Source: Prevotella sp. UBA3776 (GTDB taxonomy: Bacteria; Bacteroidota; Bacteroidia; Bacteroidales; Bacteroidaceae). Taken from it: a DNA stretch of 64,000 nucleotides. Numbering within the stretch: the stretch's first letter is position 1; each line of letters begins with the position of its first letter. Positions 60,800 to 64,000 of the stretch are shown one piece after another. The notes beneath the pieces were generated by a model. The model saw only the letters and a list, made by a program, of their open reading frames with translations, was not told the DNA's origin and made no database searches. Location: NCBI GenBank assembly GCA_002369515.1, contig DFFM01000026.1:1-64000 (forward strand), in the 5' to 3' direction. The position numbers and the translations under genes were made by a program.

Positions 60800-61705
60800 A
60801 TGTCAAAGAAAACAGCATGGAAAGAGCTGCGCGACTATGTGTTGTTGGCCATAGCCATGATGTCCTACTGCATAGGATGGTGCATCTTTCTTTTGCCCAA
60901 CAACATCACAACGGGCGGCGTGGCCGGCATATCGTCGATTCTGGAGTGGAGCCCGCTGAAAATACCGGCTCAGGTCTCCTATTTCGCCATCAATGCGTGT
61001 CTGCTCGTCGTGGCCCTGAGGATATTGGGGTGGAAATTCTGCGTGAAAACCATCTATGCCGTGGTGGTGCTCACCGTGTCGCTCTCCATCATCCGCAAAT
61101 ACACGGAAGGGCTCCATCTGCTGGCCGACCAGCCCTTCATGGCCAGCATTCTGGGAGCCGCTTTCTGCGGTACGGGCGTTGGTCTGGGTCTGGGCAGCAA
61201 CGGTTCGACGGGGGGCACCGACATCATTGCGGCCATCATCAACAAGTACCGCGACGTGTCGTTGGGGCGCGTCATCCTGATAGCCGACGTGATCATCATC
61301 AGCAGCAGCTACTTTGTGTTGCGCGATTGGGAGCGCGTCATCTATGGCTATGTGGTGCTCTACGTCACGGCGTTCTGTCTGGACCAGGTGGTGAACTCCA
61401 TGCGCCGCTCGGTGCAGTTCTTCATCATTTCTGAGAAATACGAAGAGATAGGCCACCGCATCAACGAGAAGGCCCACCGGGGCTGCACCATCATCAACGG
61501 ACAGGGATTCTACAGCGGGCGCGACGTGAAGATGCTCTTCGTGCTCTGCAAGAAGAGCCAGAGTGCCATGATTTTCCAGCTCATCGACGAGGTCGATCCG
61601 CATGCGTTCGTCTCGCAGAGCGCCGTCATCGGTGTCTATGGCGAGGGCTTCGACCGTTTCAAGGTGAAACGCCACAAGCCGCTGCCCAAGGCCGAGGAAA
61701 TGTAA
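60800..61705 (+). CDS. YitT-family membrane protein with DUF2179 domain
   Basis: Inner-membrane protein of 301 residues. Five or six helices fill about 10-205, with the family words NNITTGGVAGIS at 34-45 and GSNGSTGGTDII. A cytoplasmic DUF2179 domain follows (RGCTIINGQGFYSGRDVKM at about 226-244). The family is widespread, with no established substrate. It lies 36 bp after the sirtuin gene, separated by a short GTAAACTGTAAACCG unit (60764-60787), and is probably co-transcribed with it. Confidence 0.88.
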   Translation: MSKKTAWKELRDYVLLAIAMMSYCIGWCIFLLPNNITTGGVAGISSILEWSPLKIPAQVSYFAINACLLVVALRILGWKFCVKTIYAVVVLTVSLSIIRKYTEGLHLLADQPFMASILGAAFCGTGVGLGLGSNGSTGGTDIIAAIINKYRDVSLGRVILIADVIIISSSYFVLRDWERVIYGYVVLYVTAFCLDQVVNSMRRSVQFFIISEKYEEIGHRINEKAHRGCTIINGQGFYSGRDVKMLFVLCKKSQSAMIFQLIDEVDPHAFVSQSAVIGVYGEGFDRFKVKRHKPLPKAEEM

Positions 61706-61725
61706 AGAAAAACGCGCGCTGTCCC

Positions 61726-61776
61726 TGACAACGAATTCATCGAATTGAACTGACAACGAATTCATCGAATTGAACG
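61726..61776. repeat. 25-bp direct repeat, two copies
   Basis: TGACAACGAATTCATCGAAT then TGAAC occurs twice head to tail (61726-61750 and 61751-61775) between YitT and OPT genes. Confidence 0.9.
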
Positions 61777-61901
61777 AATAAAGAGTATCACTTTTGGGGG
61801 GCGGATGGGCGCCTGCGGCCGACGAATCCTTCGAAATGTCCGCTTCATTCGCTGTCGTTAAAAACACTTCTGAAATATCAATAAACAAACAATACGAAAA
61901 G

Positions 61902-63893
61902 ATGCAAGACGAAAAAGACATGTTGCAGTTGCCCGAGAACGCGTTTCGGGAACTGAAGGAGGGCGAGCGCTACGAGCCGCTCATGAGCCCGCAAAAGGCC
62001 TACCCCGAGGTCAACGCCTGGTCGGTGACGTGGGGCATCATCATGGCCATGGTGTTTTCCGCCGCCGCCGCTTACCTGGGTCTCAAGGTGGGCCAGGTGT
62101 TCGAGGCAGCCATTCCCATAGCCATCATTGCCGTGGGTGTGAGCACGGCCACGAAGCGCAAGAACGCGTTGGGCGAGAATGTCATCATCCAGTCGATAGG
62201 CGCCTGCTCGGGCGTGATTGTGGCGGGTGCCATCTTCACCCTGCCGGCCATCTACATCCTCCAGGCCAAGTATCCCGACATGGCCGTCTCGTTCAGCAAG
62301 GTGTTCATCAGTTCGCTGCTGGGCGGCATCTTGGGCATTCTGTTCCTCATACCGTTCCGCAAGTATTTCGTGAGCGACATGCACGGCAAGTACCCCTTCC
62401 CCGAGGCCACGGCCACCACGCAGGTGCTCGTCAGCGGCGCCAAGGGCGGCAGCCAGGCCAAGCCGCTGCTCATTGCAGGCATCGTGGGCGGTTTGTACGA
62501 TTTCATCGTGGCCACCTTCGGCTGGTGGAACGAGAACTTCACCACGCGCGTGGTGGGCGCCGGGCAGTATCTGGCCGACCATGCCAAGCTGGTGTTCAAG
62601 GTGAACACGGGCGCCGCCGTGCTGGGTTTGGGCTACATCATCGGCTTCAAGTATGCCCTCATCATCTGTCTGGGCTCGCTGTCGGTGTGGTGGCTCATCG
62701 TGCCGGGCATGGCCATGCTCTTCCCCGACACCGTGCTCAACCAGTGGGACCCCTCCATCACCGCCGCCGTGGGCGACATGTCGCCTGAGGCCATCTTCAA
62801 GTCGTACGGCAAGTCCATCGGCATTGGCGGCATAGCCATGGCCGGCATCATAGGCATCATCAAGAGCTGGGGCATCATCAAGAGTGCCGTGGGACTGGCC
62901 GCCCAGGAAATGAAGGGCAACAAAGAAGCCGCTGCCGAGGCAGCGGCGCAGGTGCCCCGCACACAGCGCGACCTTCCGTTCAAGGTGATTGGCATCGGCT
63001 CGGTGGTGACCATACTGGCCACGCTGGCCTTCTTCTACTTCGGCGTGATGGACGGCAACCTGCTGCACGCCGTTGTGGGCATCCTGCTGGTTGCGGTCAT
63101 CGCCTTCCTCTTCACCACCGTGGCGGCCAACGCCATTGCCATCGTGGGGTCGAACCCCGTGAGCGGCATGACGCTCATGACACTCATCCTGGCCTCGGTG
63201 GTCATGGTGGCCGTGGGGCTGAAAGGCCCCGGCGGCATGCTGGCGGCGCTCATCATGGGCGGTGTGGTGTGCACGGCCCTTTCCATGGCCGGCGGATTCA
63301 TCACCGACCTGAAGATTGGCTACTGGCTGGGCACCACGCCCGTGAAACAGCAAACGTGGAAATTCCTCGGCACACTGGTCAGCGCAGCCACCGTGGGCGG
63401 AGTGATGATCATCCTGAACAAAACCTACGGATTCACCAGCGGCCAGCTGGCCGCACCGCAAGCCAACGCCATGGCCGCCGTCATCGAGCCGCTGATGAAC
63501 GGTGTGGGCGCTCCGTGGCTGCTCTACGCCATCGGTGCCGTCCTGGCCGTTGTGCTCACCTACTTCAAGGTGCCCGCCTTGGCCTTTGCCCTGGGCATGT
63601 TCATTCCGCTGGAGCTCAACATCCCCTTGCTCGTGGGCGGCGCCATCAACTCGTATGTCACCAGCCGCTCCAAGGATGCCGAGGTGAACAAGGAGCGTGG
63701 CGACAAGGGCACACTCATCGCCTCGGGCTTCATCGCCGGCGGCGCCCTGATGGGCGTGGTGAGCGCGCTGTTGCGCTTCGGAGGCTTCAACCCCATCAGC
63801 GAGTCGTGGCTGGCCAACCCGCTCAGCGAGGTCTGCTCGCTCGCGGCCTACATCCTGCTCATCTGCTACTTCGTCAAGGCAACAAAGAAGTAG
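61902..63893 (+). CDS. OPT-family oligopeptide transporter
   Basis: Inner-membrane transporter of 663 residues with about 14-16 helices. Family words include NAWSVTWGIIMAMVFSAAAAYLGLKVGQVFEA at the first helix (residues about 32-64, in pieces), KYPFPEATATTQVLV, and GSNPVSGMTLMTLI late in the protein. It is the bacterial OPT type that takes up small peptides, perhaps with metals; the coupling ion is usually protons. The ATG at 61902 is preferred to the upstream reading from 61794, which adds 36 unconserved-looking residues from the intergenic repeat region. The gene is monocistronic as far as seen. Confidence 0.92.
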   Translation: MQDEKDMLQLPENAFRELKEGERYEPLMSPQKAYPEVNAWSVTWGIIMAMVFSAAAAYLGLKVGQVFEAAIPIAIIAVGVSTATKRKNALGENVIIQSIGACSGVIVAGAIFTLPAIYILQAKYPDMAVSFSKVFISSLLGGILGILFLIPFRKYFVSDMHGKYPFPEATATTQVLVSGAKGGSQAKPLLIAGIVGGLYDFIVATFGWWNENFTTRVVGAGQYLADHAKLVFKVNTGAAVLGLGYIIGFKYALIICLGSLSVWWLIVPGMAMLFPDTVLNQWDPSITAAVGDMSPEAIFKSYGKSIGIGGIAMAGIIGIIKSWGIIKSAVGLAAQEMKGNKEAAAEAAAQVPRTQRDLPFKVIGIGSVVTILATLAFFYFGVMDGNLLHAVVGILLVAVIAFLFTTVAANAIAIVGSNPVSGMTLMTLILASVVMVAVGLKGPGGMLAALIMGGVVCTALSMAGGFITDLKIGYWLGTTPVKQQTWKFLGTLVSAATVGGVMIILNKTYGFTSGQLAAPQANAMAAVIEPLMNGVGAPWLLYAIGAVLAVVLTYFKVPALAFALGMFIPLELNIPLLVGGAINSYVTSRSKDAEVNKERGDKGTLIASGFIAGGALMGVVSALLRFGGFNPISESWLANPLSEVCSLAAYILLICYFVKATKK

Positions 63894-63909
63894 AAACAAA
63901 ATACAAGTT

Positions 63910-64000
63910 TCTGGGAGTTAGGGGGAGTTGACGGGAATTAGCGGAAGTTAGCGGGAGTTAGCGGAAGTTAGCGGGAGTTAACGAGCCCTTGGCTCGTTGA
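63910..64000. repeat. GTTAGCGGGA decamer array ending in ACGAGCC hairpin
   Basis: About eight 10-11-bp units (GCGGAAGTTA, GCGGGAGTTA) end in the hairpin 63981-63997 (ACGAGCC-CTT-GGCTCGT). This is the inverted counterpart of 47987-48106 and runs to the window edge. Confidence 0.88.

Noticed and set aside
61878-63899. 673-residue minus-strand open frame
   Set aside because: Antisense to the OPT transporter, His/Gly-rich, with no motif.

Overview
The window is a high-GC Bacteroidales chromosome segment, most like the Prevotella lineage. This rests on paired SusC/SusD outer-membrane systems, a hybrid two-component regulator, lipoprotein enzymes, TTTG / TAnnTTTG promoters and Bacteroidetes-only families (GxxExxY, DUF2207-like, PafA). 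No rRNA, tRNA, CRISPR array or complete transposon was seen. Species cannot be assigned from the sequence alone.

Layout. 0-8 kb: a DASS-type anion permease, a secreted protein of unknown function, and a 2-oxoacid:ferredoxin oxidoreductase (korA, korB) whose two genes are separated by a GxxExxY gene and a 47-bp tandem array. 7.7-12 kb: a tandem promoter array followed by a four-gene operon (SDR epimerase, PAP2 enzyme, small membrane-anchored protein, miaB). 12-16 kb: conserved unknowns, two DUF2207-like membrane proteins and a frameshifted secreted-protein pseudogene. 16-51.7 kb: a large xylan utilisation locus. 51.9-59.3 kb: a minus-strand envelope cluster (GH3-auxin-type acyl-adenylating enzyme, Ig-like lipoprotein, DUF3108, polyprenyl glycosylphosphotransferase, TPR-HTH membrane regulator). 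60-64 kb: Sir2-like deacylase, YitT protein and OPT peptide transporter.

The xylan locus has the order GH43 (divergent) / HTCS regulator - GH67 alpha-glucuronidase - GH35-like hydrolase / SusC-SusD - CE15 glucuronoyl esterase - CotH / SusC-SusD - surface glycan-binding lipoprotein - GH10 xylanase with two inserted CBMs / PafA phosphatase, then a convergent CE1 esterase and GH3. The two SusCD pairs, binding protein and GH10 match the xusA-E/xyn10C core described in Prevotella and Bacteroides. Surface GH10 would cut xylan, the SusCD pairs import oligosaccharides, and GH67, GH43, GH3, CE1 and CE15 remove side chains and ester links. The HTCS would sense periplasmic oligosaccharides.

The most striking feature is a family of GC-rich repeats (reading as ...SSPQKGGSPSAQEASPTGG...) lying in frame inside at least five protein genes (miaB, HTCS, GH67, GH35-like three times, CotH) and in several intergenic gaps. 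Forward copies that can be compared are all read in the same phase although all three forward phases are open. This resembles in concept the Rickettsia palindromic elements, but I know of no description for this clade. Other unusual items are a triplicated TTTG-N19-TAACTTTG promoter, an in-frame stop that separates the CE15 enzyme from its C-terminal modules, and many different families of short-period or palindromic intergenic repeats.
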